Notes under the pieces: model-generated
What the model saw: only the letters and a program-made list of their open reading frames with translations
Database searches by the model: none
Told to the model about the DNA's origin: nothing
Source of the DNA: Rhodospirillaceae bacterium
GTDB lineage: Bacteria > Pseudomonadota > Alphaproteobacteria > MPNO01 > UBA2964
DNA: 20,538 nucleotides
NCBI GenBank assembly: GCA_002712335.1
Contig: PATI01000027.1
Span: 37,873-58,410 of the forward strand
Direction of reading: 5' to 3'
Position numbers and translations under genes: made by a program
Shown: positions 13,754-20,538 of the stretch, piece by piece
How positions within the stretch are numbered: the first letter of the stretch is position 1
How the letters are laid out: every line of letters starts with the position of its first letter

Positions 13754-15037
13754 TCAGATAGAAGTATGAGGTATACCGGGTTTTACTCTCATTGGATCCC
13801 CGGGCGCTTCGCTAAAGGGCACATTTCTTGGGAGAACAAAAGAAGCTGATCGAATTGCTTGCGTTTCCGGATCAATTCCAGATGGCTTCTTTCCCTTTTC
13901 GAGATCGAGAGCGGCTTTGTATAAACGGCTCCGCGCCATTACAATTGCCTTGTCTGTCAAAACTAGATTTTCCCGAGTTCGGTCTTGAATCGGTCCCATG
14001 CTTTCCTGTAAAGATGCATCCTGCATGGCAATTCCTCGGACACCACTGTAAGTTGCGCGCGCTTTCTGCGCTGCTCGGTCTATTAAATAGTCATTCTCTT
14101 TGTTAATTGAGGGACGAAAGGTTCCGGGCATTAAATCTACATGCAGACCTCCCCCCTTTTGCATTATTTTTAGTTCCTTTTGGTTTAATGGCCTAGATGG
14201 GTGATAGGAAAAAGTCCAAGCAAAACAATTATGGTCATCAATAGGAACCCAGGCATGGCCATTTAAAGGATTATCTCCGTAGGGAGGAACAATTGTGTAC
14301 CAAGGCATAATCCAAGGTGTAACCCGCCAATAAAATTGTTCATTTTCTGCATTTCTACGCACACCAATACTCAATCCGAAGGGGGCTTCTTCGACTTCAA
14401 ATTTCGGCTTTCGGTCGGCCATATGATAATTTGAACCCTTCGATCCGTGATGTAACGGGTCACTTTTGAGTTCGCCACTATGAAGAAATCCAACATGGCT
14501 TGAGTCTATCCCACCCTCAAGAGCCTGCAGGTAGTTGCACTCTTCCCATCGTTTAGAGTGAAAGAATTGGCATTCTGGTATACTTGTCCATTCAAATGCT
14601 GGCGGAGGGGGTTTATGTTCTAATGGTCCCATATAAGCCCAAACTATTCCGCCTTTCTCCACGCAAGGGTATGAGATAATTTTTATATCTTTACAATAAT
14701 CACTATGTTCTGGTTCAGAGGGTATTTCTACACATTGGCCAGTATAGTCGTATTTCCAACCATGATATGGACAACGAATACCATTTTCTTCATTCCGTCC
14801 GAACCACAAAGACACGCGTCGATGTGCGCAAAATTCTTCGATTAACCCAATTCTTCCATCACTATCACGAAAAGCGATCAGTTTTTCTGATAAAAGAGTT
14901 ACCCGTACCGGAGGACAATCAGGGTCAGGGACTTCAGATGCTAAAAGAAAAGGAATCCAATATCTACGGAAGAGGCTACCCATGGGTGTTCCTGGACCAG
15001 TTTCCGTAACAAGTTTACTTCTCTCGGTTGTTAACAC
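13754..15037 (-). CDS. Phthalate-type aromatic ring-hydroxylating (Rieske) oxygenase alpha subunit
   Basis: Rieske non-heme iron oxygenases activate O2 with electrons from a reductase to dihydroxylate or demethylate aromatic acids. This 427-aa protein has a complete Rieske cluster site: Cys70-x-His72 (CAHRR) and Cys89-x2-His92 (CPYHGWKYD). The mononuclear iron site has His181 and His186 in IDSSHVGFLH, and a probable third ligand Asp340 in MQDASLQESMGP, a block seen in phthalate 4,5-dioxygenase and LigX/VanA-like proteins. The protein starts at GTG 15037, with GAGGTGAAAAG upstream as the ribosome binding site. No beta subunit is adjacent, which fits the alpha-only (homotrimeric) type. No ferredoxin or reductase gene is in the window. 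The BenD-like dehydrogenase follows directly. O-demethylase activity is an alternative, though the dehydrogenase partner favours a dioxygenase. Confidence 0.9.
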   Translation of the reverse strand: MLTTERSKLVTETGPGTPMGSLFRRYWIPFLLASEVPDPDCPPVRVTLLSEKLIAFRDSDGRIGLIEEFCAHRRVSLWFGRNEENGIRCPYHGWKYDYTGQCVEIPSEPEHSDYCKDIKIISYPCVEKGGIVWAYMGPLEHKPPPPAFEWTSIPECQFFHSKRWEECNYLQALEGGIDSSHVGFLHSGELKSDPLHHGSKGSNYHMADRKPKFEVEEAPFGLSIGVRRNAENEQFYWRVTPWIMPWYTIVPPYGDNPLNGHAWVPIDDHNCFAWTFSYHPSRPLNQKELKIMQKGGGLHVDLMPGTFRPSINKENDYLIDRAAQKARATYSGVRGIAMQDASLQESMGPIQDRTRENLVLTDKAIVMARSRLYKAALDLEKGKKPSGIDPETQAIRSASFVLPRNVPFSEAPGDPMRVKPGIPHTSI

Positions 15038-15239
15038 AGACTTTTCACCTCAAGGATAATTTATAAGGGCCTAGCAGAATTAATAAAAACATTGATGGCC
15101 GGCAAGGCATGCCCATAGTAATTGGTAACTTCCGTTGAATGTTTTGTTCCTAAAAATTTAATACAGGTTTCTATTTTTGTTAAGATAATTTAAATCCTAG
15201 CTTGATTTATATTAAAACCATAAGGGCGAATAAAAATTG

Positions 15240-16073
15240 ATGCGGACACTCATCTACTTTTCTTGTTGTTATTTTTTTCTGACTTCCTTGATAGTAAACG
15301 CTAATGACTTAAAGAAAATCCAACTTGAGTATGAGGTTTATATCGGCGGTTTACGCGCAATAACAGCTAATTTGCATAACGCTTTTAGTGAGAAAACATA
15401 TGACACAACACTTAATTTACAGACTGAGGGTATCACCGGTAAATTGTTCCAATGGTCCTTTTCCGCATTCTCTTTTGGCGAGATAAAACAAAATAAAGTT
15501 ATTCCAAGGAAAGCGGGGCGCGATAGCACTTGGCGGGGAAAGAAACGTAGTGCACGTCTAACATTTGGCAAAGATGGTGTTCCAATCGTGACATTGACCC
15601 CTGATCCAAAAATGAAAATTAAAGAACAAATTCCTTCAAAAAAGCTTGTGCATACACGAGACTTAACAGGAGCCCTTGTGTCTCATTTATTTCGTGCAGC
15701 GGCAACTAAGTCTTGTGTTCGATCCGAACGGATTTTCGATGGAAAGCGTCGTTATAATTTGATATTCGAAGGTCAGGTTGAGGAGCAATTAAAGCGTGAT
15801 CAATATTCACCTTATGGAGGGCCAACCTTAAGATGTCAGTTTAGAATGGAAAAAATAGCCGGTTTCCGACCCAAAGCCTCTCGCTATAAGTGGATGTCCG
15901 ATGGTTCAGCTCGTATTTGGCTAGCTCGGGTATTTCCCAATACCATGATTGTTCCAATCCGTTTGGAAGCTGACACGACTTTCGGGGGATTATTTATATA
16001 CCTAGTTTCCGCGACCCAAATTCATAGGGGTAAAAAAACTGAAATTAAAAGAATACAAAAAACGGCAAAATAA
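15240..16073 (+). CDS. DUF3108 domain-containing periplasmic protein
   Basis: This 277-aa protein begins with a hydrophobic signal peptide (MRTLIYFSCCYFFLTSLIVN), with cleavage probably near NAND. The rest has the look of DUF3108 proteins: an N-terminal YEVYIGGLRA beta stretch after the signal, an LQTEGITGKLFQWSF segment near 60-75, DLTGALVSHLFRAA near 140-153, and an IRLEADTTFGGLFIYLVS C-terminal strand near 241-258. Family members are common in Alphaproteobacteria and have no established role; an envelope location fits the signal peptide. The start is ATG 15240 rather than the TTG just before it, with AGGGCGAA about 10 nt upstream, a rather weak site. It is divergent from the Rieske oxygenase and precedes glmU by 135 bp, and it need not be functionally linked to either. 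Confidence 0.78.
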   Translation: MRTLIYFSCCYFFLTSLIVNANDLKKIQLEYEVYIGGLRAITANLHNAFSEKTYDTTLNLQTEGITGKLFQWSFSAFSFGEIKQNKVIPRKAGRDSTWRGKKRSARLTFGKDGVPIVTLTPDPKMKIKEQIPSKKLVHTRDLTGALVSHLFRAAATKSCVRSERIFDGKRRYNLIFEGQVEEQLKRDQYSPYGGPTLRCQFRMEKIAGFRPKASRYKWMSDGSARIWLARVFPNTMIVPIRLEADTTFGGLFIYLVSATQIHRGKKTEIKRIQKTAK

Positions 16074-16134
16074 AGTTTAATTGCCATTTTTCTGGCTAAT
16101 ATTGATAGCACATTGTATCTATGATTTTCCATCG

Positions 16135-16203
16135 ATTGGAAATTAATTAACTGATTTGTTTTTAAAAAATGCGATATTTAATTTTATGCTTATTGGAAAT
16201 TAA
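16135..16203 (+). repeat. 12-bp direct repeat upstream of glmU
   Basis: ATTGGAAATTAA occurs at 16135-16146 and again at 16192-16203, the second copy ending just before the glmU start at 16209. The region is A/T-rich, so coincidence is possible. The copies are 57 bp apart, between 5 and 6 helical turns, and could be a binding-site pair or simple sequence. Confidence 0.3.
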
Positions 16204-16208
16204 GAAAG

Positions 16209-17576
16209 ATGTCTGAGAATAGACTTGCTGTAGTAGTTCTTGCTGCCGGGATGGGTGCCCGCATGAAGTCCCAGTATCCAAAAGTCCTGCATCCTGTGGG
16301 AGGAACACCAATGATCGGCCACATTTTAAAGCGGGCAAATCAGATTGGTGCGGATCGTGTCGTTGTTGTAACGGGGCCGAAGATGACGGAGGTTATTGAA
16401 TTTGTAGCTCCGGTAGAAGCAGTTATTCAGGAAAAGCCTCTTGGTACTGGCCATGCCGTTCTTGCCACTCGAAATATCCTAGAAGGTGCAGCTGATGATG
16501 TGCTGGTGCTTTTCGGTGATACGCCCTTACTAACCGAAGATACAATGAAAATGATGATTGAAACTAGGCGAGGTAAAAATAACCCGGCGGTCGTCGTTCT
16601 AGGTTTTACTCCCGATGACCCTCTAGAATATGGCAGATTACTAATAGGAGAGAATGGCCAGCTGGAAAAAATAGTCGAATTCAAAGATTGCGATGACGAA
16701 GAAAAAAAGATTTCTTTATGCAACGCCGGGATTATGGCCATGGATGCGAAACGATTATATGGCTTGCTTGACCAAATTCAGAACAATAATTCTAAGGGAG
16801 AATTTTATCTGACGGATATTATCGGGATTTGTCACTCCAAGGGCTTGAACTGCGTTGTCGTAGAGACAGAAGATCCCGATGAAGTGGCCGGGGTCAACTC
16901 TCGCACTGAACTAGCCCAAGCTGAAGCAGCTTTTCAATATCAGATGCGAATTGAGGCCATGGAACAAGGGTGTACTCTTCAGGATCCGGATACTGTGTGG
17001 TTTAGTCATGATACTGAGCTTGGTCAGGATGTTTTGATAGGTCCAAACGTTGTTTTGGGTCCTGGCGTAAAAGTCGGTGACAATGTGCAAATAAAACCCT
17101 TCTGTCATATTGAAGGTGCTACGATAGAAAATAAAGCCGTAATTGGACCTTTTGCTCGATTAAGGCCTGGCACGGAAATTGGAAGAGATGTGCATGTTGG
17201 AAATTTTGTGGAAATTAAGCAATCACAGCTGGAGCGTTCTGTAAAAGTAAATCATTTGAGTTATATCGGTGATAGTTTTTTAGGGGAGGGTGTAAATATC
17301 GGTGCGGGGACCATTACATGCAATTACGATGGGTTTAATAAATCCTTTACAGAAATTGGCCCGCAGGCATTCATAGGATCTAATAATTCTTTAGTGGCAC
17401 CAGTAAAAATTGGTGCGGGCGCAATTACTGCTGCAGGGTCGGTGATTACCCAAGATGTTGAAGAAGACGCTTTAGCGATCACCCGCAGTTCTCAAAAAGA
17501 GCGTTCTGGTTGGGCACTGAAATATCGCCTTCGAAAACAGAAATCGAAGGACCCCAATGATAAAAAGTCGGACTGA
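16209..17576 (+). CDS. glmU: Bifunctional GlmU: GlcN-1-P acetyltransferase / GlcNAc-1-P uridyltransferase
   Basis: GlmU makes UDP-GlcNAc for peptidoglycan and lipopolysaccharide: the C-terminal domain acetylates glucosamine-1-phosphate and the N-terminal domain couples the product to UTP. The 455-aa protein is full length. The uridyltransferase signature LAAGMGARMKS is at 11-21 with Lys25; Asp104 (LFGDTP) and Asn230 match the Mg ligands. From about 265 on, hexapeptide repeats form a left-handed beta helix with His349 in KVNHLSYIGD as the acetyltransferase base and NIGAGTITCNYDG (about 363-375). The start is ATG 16209 (AAGAAAG close upstream), giving the usual MSENRLAVVVLAAG. glmS follows 5 bp after the stop, so they form an operon. 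No unusual residues were seen. Confidence 0.98.
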   Translation: MSENRLAVVVLAAGMGARMKSQYPKVLHPVGGTPMIGHILKRANQIGADRVVVVTGPKMTEVIEFVAPVEAVIQEKPLGTGHAVLATRNILEGAADDVLVLFGDTPLLTEDTMKMMIETRRGKNNPAVVVLGFTPDDPLEYGRLLIGENGQLEKIVEFKDCDDEEKKISLCNAGIMAMDAKRLYGLLDQIQNNNSKGEFYLTDIIGICHSKGLNCVVVETEDPDEVAGVNSRTELAQAEAAFQYQMRIEAMEQGCTLQDPDTVWFSHDTELGQDVLIGPNVVLGPGVKVGDNVQIKPFCHIEGATIENKAVIGPFARLRPGTEIGRDVHVGNFVEIKQSQLERSVKVNHLSYIGDSFLGEGVNIGAGTITCNYDGFNKSFTEIGPQAFIGSNNSLVAPVKIGAGAITAAGSVITQDVEEDALAITRSSQKERSGWALKYRLRKQKSKDPNDKKSD

Positions 17577-17581
17577 CGCAT

Positions 17582-19405
17582 ATGTGCGGGATAATAGGGA
17601 TTACAGGAAGGCATACGGTAGTCCCGTTGCTGATCGCGGGACTGAGACGTTTGGAATATCGTGGTTATGATAGTGCAGGGATCGCGACGCTGGTCAATGG
17701 AGAGATCCAACGGAGGCGTGCAGAAGGAAAGATAATTAATCTTGACGCTCTTGTAGAGAAACGGCCCATAGATGGTTTGGTTGGAATTGGACATACGCGG
17801 TGGGCTACGCATGGAAGGCCCAATGAAATAAATGCTCACCCTCACGCCGATAAAAATGTTGTTTTAGTTCATAATGGTATCATCGAGAATTTTCAGGAGC
17901 TCCGTCAGGAACTTACTGACAAGGGCCATCACTTTGAAACCGATACCGATACAGAAGCAATTGTGCACCTTGTCAGCAGTTTTTTAACTAAAGGAAATTC
18001 ACCCCAGGAGTCTGTCTCTCTTACTTTATCGCGATTAGAAGGTGCTTTTTCGTTGGCAATCTTATTTTCAGGGTATGACGGACTCATAATTGGAGCGCGC
18101 CGCGGTAGCCCGCTTGCTGTAGGTTATGGTGAGGGTGAAATGTATCTAGGATCTGATGCTATCGCTCTCGCGCCTCTTACGCAAAATATCTGCTATTTGG
18201 AAGAGGGTGATTGGGTGGAGCTCTTGCCAGAATCCGCCGTGATACATGACAATAATGGAACGATCGTTAATCGTCCTATTTGTCAATCGTCAGTTTCTGA
18301 GGACCCGAACAATAAAGGTAATTTTGAGCACTTTATGCTCAAGGAGATTTACGAACAGCCAACTGTAATCGGTGATACACTCAATACTCTATTCAATCCT
18401 TGGAAAAGGACTGTCACACTGCCTGAATTAACTTTTAATCTCGGGAAAATTTCAAGAATTACGATTATTGCTTGCGGTACTTCTTTTCATGCAGGATTGG
18501 TCGCTAAATATTGGTTTGAAAAAGTTTCTGATGTCCCGGTAGAGTGTGATTTGGCCTCAGAATTTCGTTACCGTGAGGCCAGAATGCCAAAAGATGGGTT
18601 GGCTATATTTGTTTCACAGTCTGGAGAGACGGCTGATACACTTGCAGCCCTGCGTTACGCGAAATCACAAAAACAGCACACATTGGCTTTAGTAAACGTA
18701 GCGGAAAGCTCTATGGCAAGAGAAGCTGATTCAGTATTGTTAACTCTTGCTGGACCAGAGATAGGAGTTGCTTCTACCAAGGCCTTTACAACTCAGCTGA
18801 CAGTGCTTGCATGCTTGGTCGTAGCCACTGGAATTACAAAAAGAAGTATCAATAATAAACAAGCAGCAAGCTATTGTCGTTCACTCATTGAAATACCAGC
18901 TCGGGTGAATGATGTACTTTCCCATGATCAGAAAATCTCCGACCTTGCAAGGGAAGTCGCAGTAGCTAAAGATGTTTTATATCTTGGGCGTGGTACTGGT
19001 TTCCCGATTGCACTCGAGGGGGCGCTGAAGCTAAAGGAGATTAGCTATATTCATGCAGAGGGCTATGCTGCAGGCGAGATGAAACATGGTCCTATAGCTT
19101 TAATAGAAGACAATGTACCTGTAATTGTTATCGCTCCGTCCGATGAGCTTTTTGAAAAAACTGCTAGTAATATGCAGGAAGTAATTGCGCGCGGGGGCCG
19201 TGTTATATTTTTATCAGATAAAGATGGGATAAAAAAATTAGGTCGGATGGCAACAGCAACGATCGAGGTGCCAACGGTCGATAGTTTTGTAGCGCCTATT
19301 CTCTATACTATTCCCGTACAGCTTTTAGCTTATCACACAGCGCTGATTAAAGGTTCAGATGTGGATCAACCCAGGAATCTAGCTAAGAGTGTCACTGTCG
19401 AGTAA
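17582..19405 (+). CDS. glmS: Glutamine-fructose-6-phosphate aminotransferase (isomerizing)
   Basis: GlmS converts fructose-6-phosphate and glutamine to glucosamine-6-phosphate, the entry step of amino-sugar synthesis in the cytoplasm. The 607-aa protein has the class II glutaminase domain with Cys2 nucleophile (MCGIIGI), HTRWATHG (71-78) and the oxyanion pair N98/G99. Two SIS isomerase domains follow: CGTSFHAG near 296-303, SQSGETADT near 346, STKAFTTQL, and GRGTGFPIALEGALKLKE near 468. The end KSVTVE matches the catalytic C-terminal loop. The ATG must be 17582, since Cys2 has to be exposed. It lies 5 bp after glmU. No glmS ribozyme is seen before it, as expected outside Gram-positives. Phosphoglucosamine mutase is not in the window. 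Confidence 0.98.
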   Translation: MCGIIGITGRHTVVPLLIAGLRRLEYRGYDSAGIATLVNGEIQRRRAEGKIINLDALVEKRPIDGLVGIGHTRWATHGRPNEINAHPHADKNVVLVHNGIIENFQELRQELTDKGHHFETDTDTEAIVHLVSSFLTKGNSPQESVSLTLSRLEGAFSLAILFSGYDGLIIGARRGSPLAVGYGEGEMYLGSDAIALAPLTQNICYLEEGDWVELLPESAVIHDNNGTIVNRPICQSSVSEDPNNKGNFEHFMLKEIYEQPTVIGDTLNTLFNPWKRTVTLPELTFNLGKISRITIIACGTSFHAGLVAKYWFEKVSDVPVECDLASEFRYREARMPKDGLAIFVSQSGETADTLAALRYAKSQKQHTLALVNVAESSMAREADSVLLTLAGPEIGVASTKAFTTQLTVLACLVVATGITKRSINNKQAASYCRSLIEIPARVNDVLSHDQKISDLAREVAVAKDVLYLGRGTGFPIALEGALKLKEISYIHAEGYAAGEMKHGPIALIEDNVPVIVIAPSDELFEKTASNMQEVIARGGRVIFLSDKDGIKKLGRMATATIEVPTVDSFVAPILYTIPVQLLAYHTALIKGSDVDQPRNLAKSVTVE

Positions 19406-19417
19406 ATCATTGATATA

Positions 19418-19485
19418 TAAGGGTTTTTTACCCTTACAGAATGACTATTCAGAGGGTTTATGGGGTGCTTTTCTCAACACCCTTT
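19418..19485 (+). terminator. Possible terminators after glmS
   Basis: Two hairpins follow the glmS stop. TAAGGGT (19418-19424) and ACCCTTA (19430-19436) form a perfect 7-bp stem around TTTTT but lack a downstream T-tract. GGGTG (19463-19467) and CACCC (19478-19482) form a weaker stem, followed by TTTGTATTTCTT, which is closer to a rho-independent form. Either could end the glmUS transcript, which is convergent with the next minus-strand gene. Confidence 0.45.
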
Positions 19486-19522
19486 GTATTTCTTACGGAC
19501 ACATTCACGGGCGAGTTTATGT

Positions 19523-19972
19523 CTACGATCGATATTGGATTGGAAGTTTTGATGGAAGATGAGAACAAATCTCCAGTGTGTTGTCTAAAGAGATTAGTTC
19601 TGCTCCGTCCGGACCCATCAACGTAAATTGTAACGTGATTGGAATTCTCTTTACGTACTGTTCACGCCATTTGCATATCATAAAGTGTGTTTTGAATGTA
19701 AGTTCATCTTTAGGGATACGGCGTTCGATATGGACGGTGTTGCGAAGTGCTAATTCAATTGAATTCCGTTTCAAATTAAACCGCTCAAGTATTAAATTTG
19801 GACCCAACTTAATGGGTAGTTTATTTTGAAATTTGACTAATTTTTGTTTGACCTTTAGTGGGAGTCTATCGTCCTGTGTATCCTTATAATGCTGGTATCC
19901 GAACCAACCAATAGCAGAAACGAAGAGAACTACTCCTAGAACTATCCCTGCTATATTCGAGGTTGAACTCAA
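19523..19972 (-). CDS. Hypothetical single-pass membrane protein
   Basis: I do not recognise this 149-aa protein. It has one N-terminal hydrophobic segment (about residues 7-25, NIAGIVLGVVLFVSAIGWFG), then a basic stretch with several Lys residues, and a C-terminal domain of about 100 residues that is probably beta-rich (RNSIELALRNTVHIERRIP, IPITLQFTLMGPDGAELISLD). Orientation would place the C-terminal part in the periplasm if the N-terminus is cytoplasmic. The start is a TTG at 19972 without a clear ribosome binding site; an ATT two codons upstream is the only other option before the stop of the gene ahead. It follows the 80-aa membrane protein by 21 bp on the same strand, so the two are likely cotranscribed. 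A plus-strand frame overlaps it but has no protein-like features. Confidence 0.6.
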   Translation of the reverse strand: MSSTSNIAGIVLGVVLFVSAIGWFGYQHYKDTQDDRLPLKVKQKLVKFQNKLPIKLGPNLILERFNLKRNSIELALRNTVHIERRIPKDELTFKTHFMICKWREQYVKRIPITLQFTLMGPDGAELISLDNTLEICSHLPSKLPIQYRS

Positions 19973-19993
19973 TGAAATGTCTTTTCGATAGGT

Positions 19994-20236
19994 TTATCCG
20001 AATGTGTTAATAATCCAATCAGGGGTGCCAAATATCATTGAATAACCTCCGATTAGACCTGTAAATAACATCGCTGGTCCTGCAAATCCGAGTACAAACA
20101 TCCAGAAACTTCCAATTTGTATCGCTATCCACAACCAGTATATGGTTCCCAAGGTGTAGCATACGAAAAATATAATCATCACAGCACCTGCTGCTGCTCC
20201 AAATATTCCTTCAAAAAACTCTTTTATCGACTGCAT
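19994..20236 (-). CDS. Small two-TM membrane protein, unknown function
   Basis: This 80-aa protein has two hydrophobic segments, about residues 12-36 (AAAGAVMIIFFVCYTLGTIYW) and 40-66 (SFWMFVLGFAGPAMLFTGLI), joined by a short loop, with an amphipathic N-terminus (MQSIKEFFEGIF). It has a strong ribosome binding site, GGGGGAGGGAAAAGG, right before the ATG at 20234-20236, which makes it a convincing gene despite its size. A membrane protein of unknown role follows after 21 bp. I do not recognise a family; small glycine-rich two-helix proteins can be accessory subunits of envelope complexes, but nothing here shows a partner. Confidence 0.68.
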   Translation of the reverse strand: MQSIKEFFEGIFGAAAGAVMIIFFVCYTLGTIYWLWIAIQIGSFWMFVLGFAGPAMLFTGLIGGYSMIFGTPDWIINTFG

Positions 20237-20538
20237 CCTTTTCCCTCCCCCGGTTGGATTATTAACTTTGGAAAATAACCATATTTTTTATATAAGTTTA
20301 TACTCGCAATACAGATATGAATAGTAATTTTCTTCGTTGAATTACTTGTCGAGTGAGTGAAATTTATCAAATCCTTTCAAACATATCTTGAAACATCAAG
20401 AAGCACGGCAATCGTCAGGCAGAGCGTGATGGTCAGTTTTCTCATAGGGAAAGTCTGACAGAGAATATTCGGAATGGGTAGAGAGAATGGGGTTTGGGTG
20501 TTGAGTAAGTAGACCTAGTTCTTAATTAGAAAACCCAA
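20237..20538. other. Right-edge intergenic region, mostly without features
   Basis: These 302 bases hold the ribosome binding site of the 80-aa membrane protein, an A/T-rich stretch that could carry its promoter (20250-20330, no clear motif), and the orphan signal-peptide fragment at 20377-20445. From 20446 to the edge I see no convincing gene, RNA or mobile-element end. Confidence 0.6.
20377..20445 (-). pseudogene. Orphan signal-peptide fragment (22 codons)
   Basis: A minus-strand ATG at 20443-20445 opens MRKLTITLCLTIAVLL then DVSRYV and stops at 20377-20379. The first 16 residues are a typical signal peptide: two basic residues then a hydrophobic core. From memory this same start (MRKLT-TLCLTIAVLL-) heads many secreted proteins with Sel1 or MORN repeats in marine alphaproteobacterial genomes, where the next residues are usually a small-residue cleavage site. 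Here it runs into an unrelated six residues and a stop, so it looks like the 5' end of a lost gene. A 6-bp hairpin, TCTTGA/TCAAGA (20386-20391 and 20396-20401), lies at the break. The memory-based match needs a database search; chance is possible. Confidence 0.42.

Noticed and set aside
13828..14106. Plus-strand frame opposite the Rieske oxygenase
   Set aside because: Antisense shadow of a gene with clear iron-ligand motifs; no domain or start signal.
17577..17581. glmS ribozyme
   Set aside because: Only 5 bp separate glmU from glmS, so no space for the ribozyme, and none is expected in this group.
19441..19626. Plus-strand 61-codon frame after glmS
   Set aside because: It includes the terminator-like hairpin and overlaps the better supported minus-strand membrane protein; no ribosome binding site or domain.
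1..20538. CRISPR arrays, tRNA or rRNA genes, insertion sequences, att sites
   Set aside because: I scanned for evenly spaced repeats, cloverleaf arms, terminal inverted repeats with transposase, and tRNA-adjacent junctions by eye and saw none; very short or degenerate cases could be missed.

Overview
The window looks like chromosomal DNA of an alphaproteobacterium of modest GC content, probably a marine or otherwise free-living lineage. The best marker is a complete gcrA, a cell-cycle regulator largely confined to Alphaproteobacteria. A glmU-glmS pair and an SRAP-domain gene fit that. No rRNA, tRNA, CRISPR array, transposase or phage gene was seen, and I could not assign an order or genus.

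Layout, left to right. (1) 1-3106, minus strand: a probable operon of two tandem paralogous short-chain dehydrogenases, cysQ (overlapping the second dehydrogenase as ATGA) and tsaC/sua5, which runs off the left edge. (2) 3218-5459, plus strand: an SRAP DNA-protein crosslink gene with a near-leaderless promoter, gcrA, and a 10-helix EamA transporter. (3) 5511-9384, plus strand: a candidate 23-codon leader peptide with a very strong ribosome binding site, then hyuA and hyuB (hydantoinase/oxoprolinase type), closed by a strong bidirectional terminator. (4) 9407-15037: a catabolic block with a TctC-type solute-binding protein and a metal-dependent amidohydrolase (minus), a divergent AbrB-family membrane protein (plus), and a minus-strand pair of a phthalate-type Rieske oxygenase and a BenD-like dihydrodiol dehydrogenase. 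(5) 15240-19405, plus strand: a DUF3108 envelope protein, then glmU and glmS. (6) 19523-20538, minus strand: two small membrane proteins of unknown function and, near the right edge, a 22-codon fragment that reads as a signal peptide cut off from its mature protein.

Genes that plausibly work together: Rieske oxygenase plus BenD-like dehydrogenase (dihydroxylation, then re-aromatisation of an aromatic acid, with the reductase missing from the window); HyuA plus HyuB (two subunits of one ATP-dependent amidohydrolase); GlmU plus GlmS (UDP-GlcNAc supply). The TctC, amidohydrolase and AbrB genes suggest uptake and breakdown of organic acids, but no substrate can be read from the sequence.

I found no clearly new multi-gene system. 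The items most worth checking are the putative leader peptide and hairpin before hyuA, the signal-peptide fragment at the right edge, the tandem dehydrogenase duplication, and the Rieske/BenD-like pairing without a reductase.
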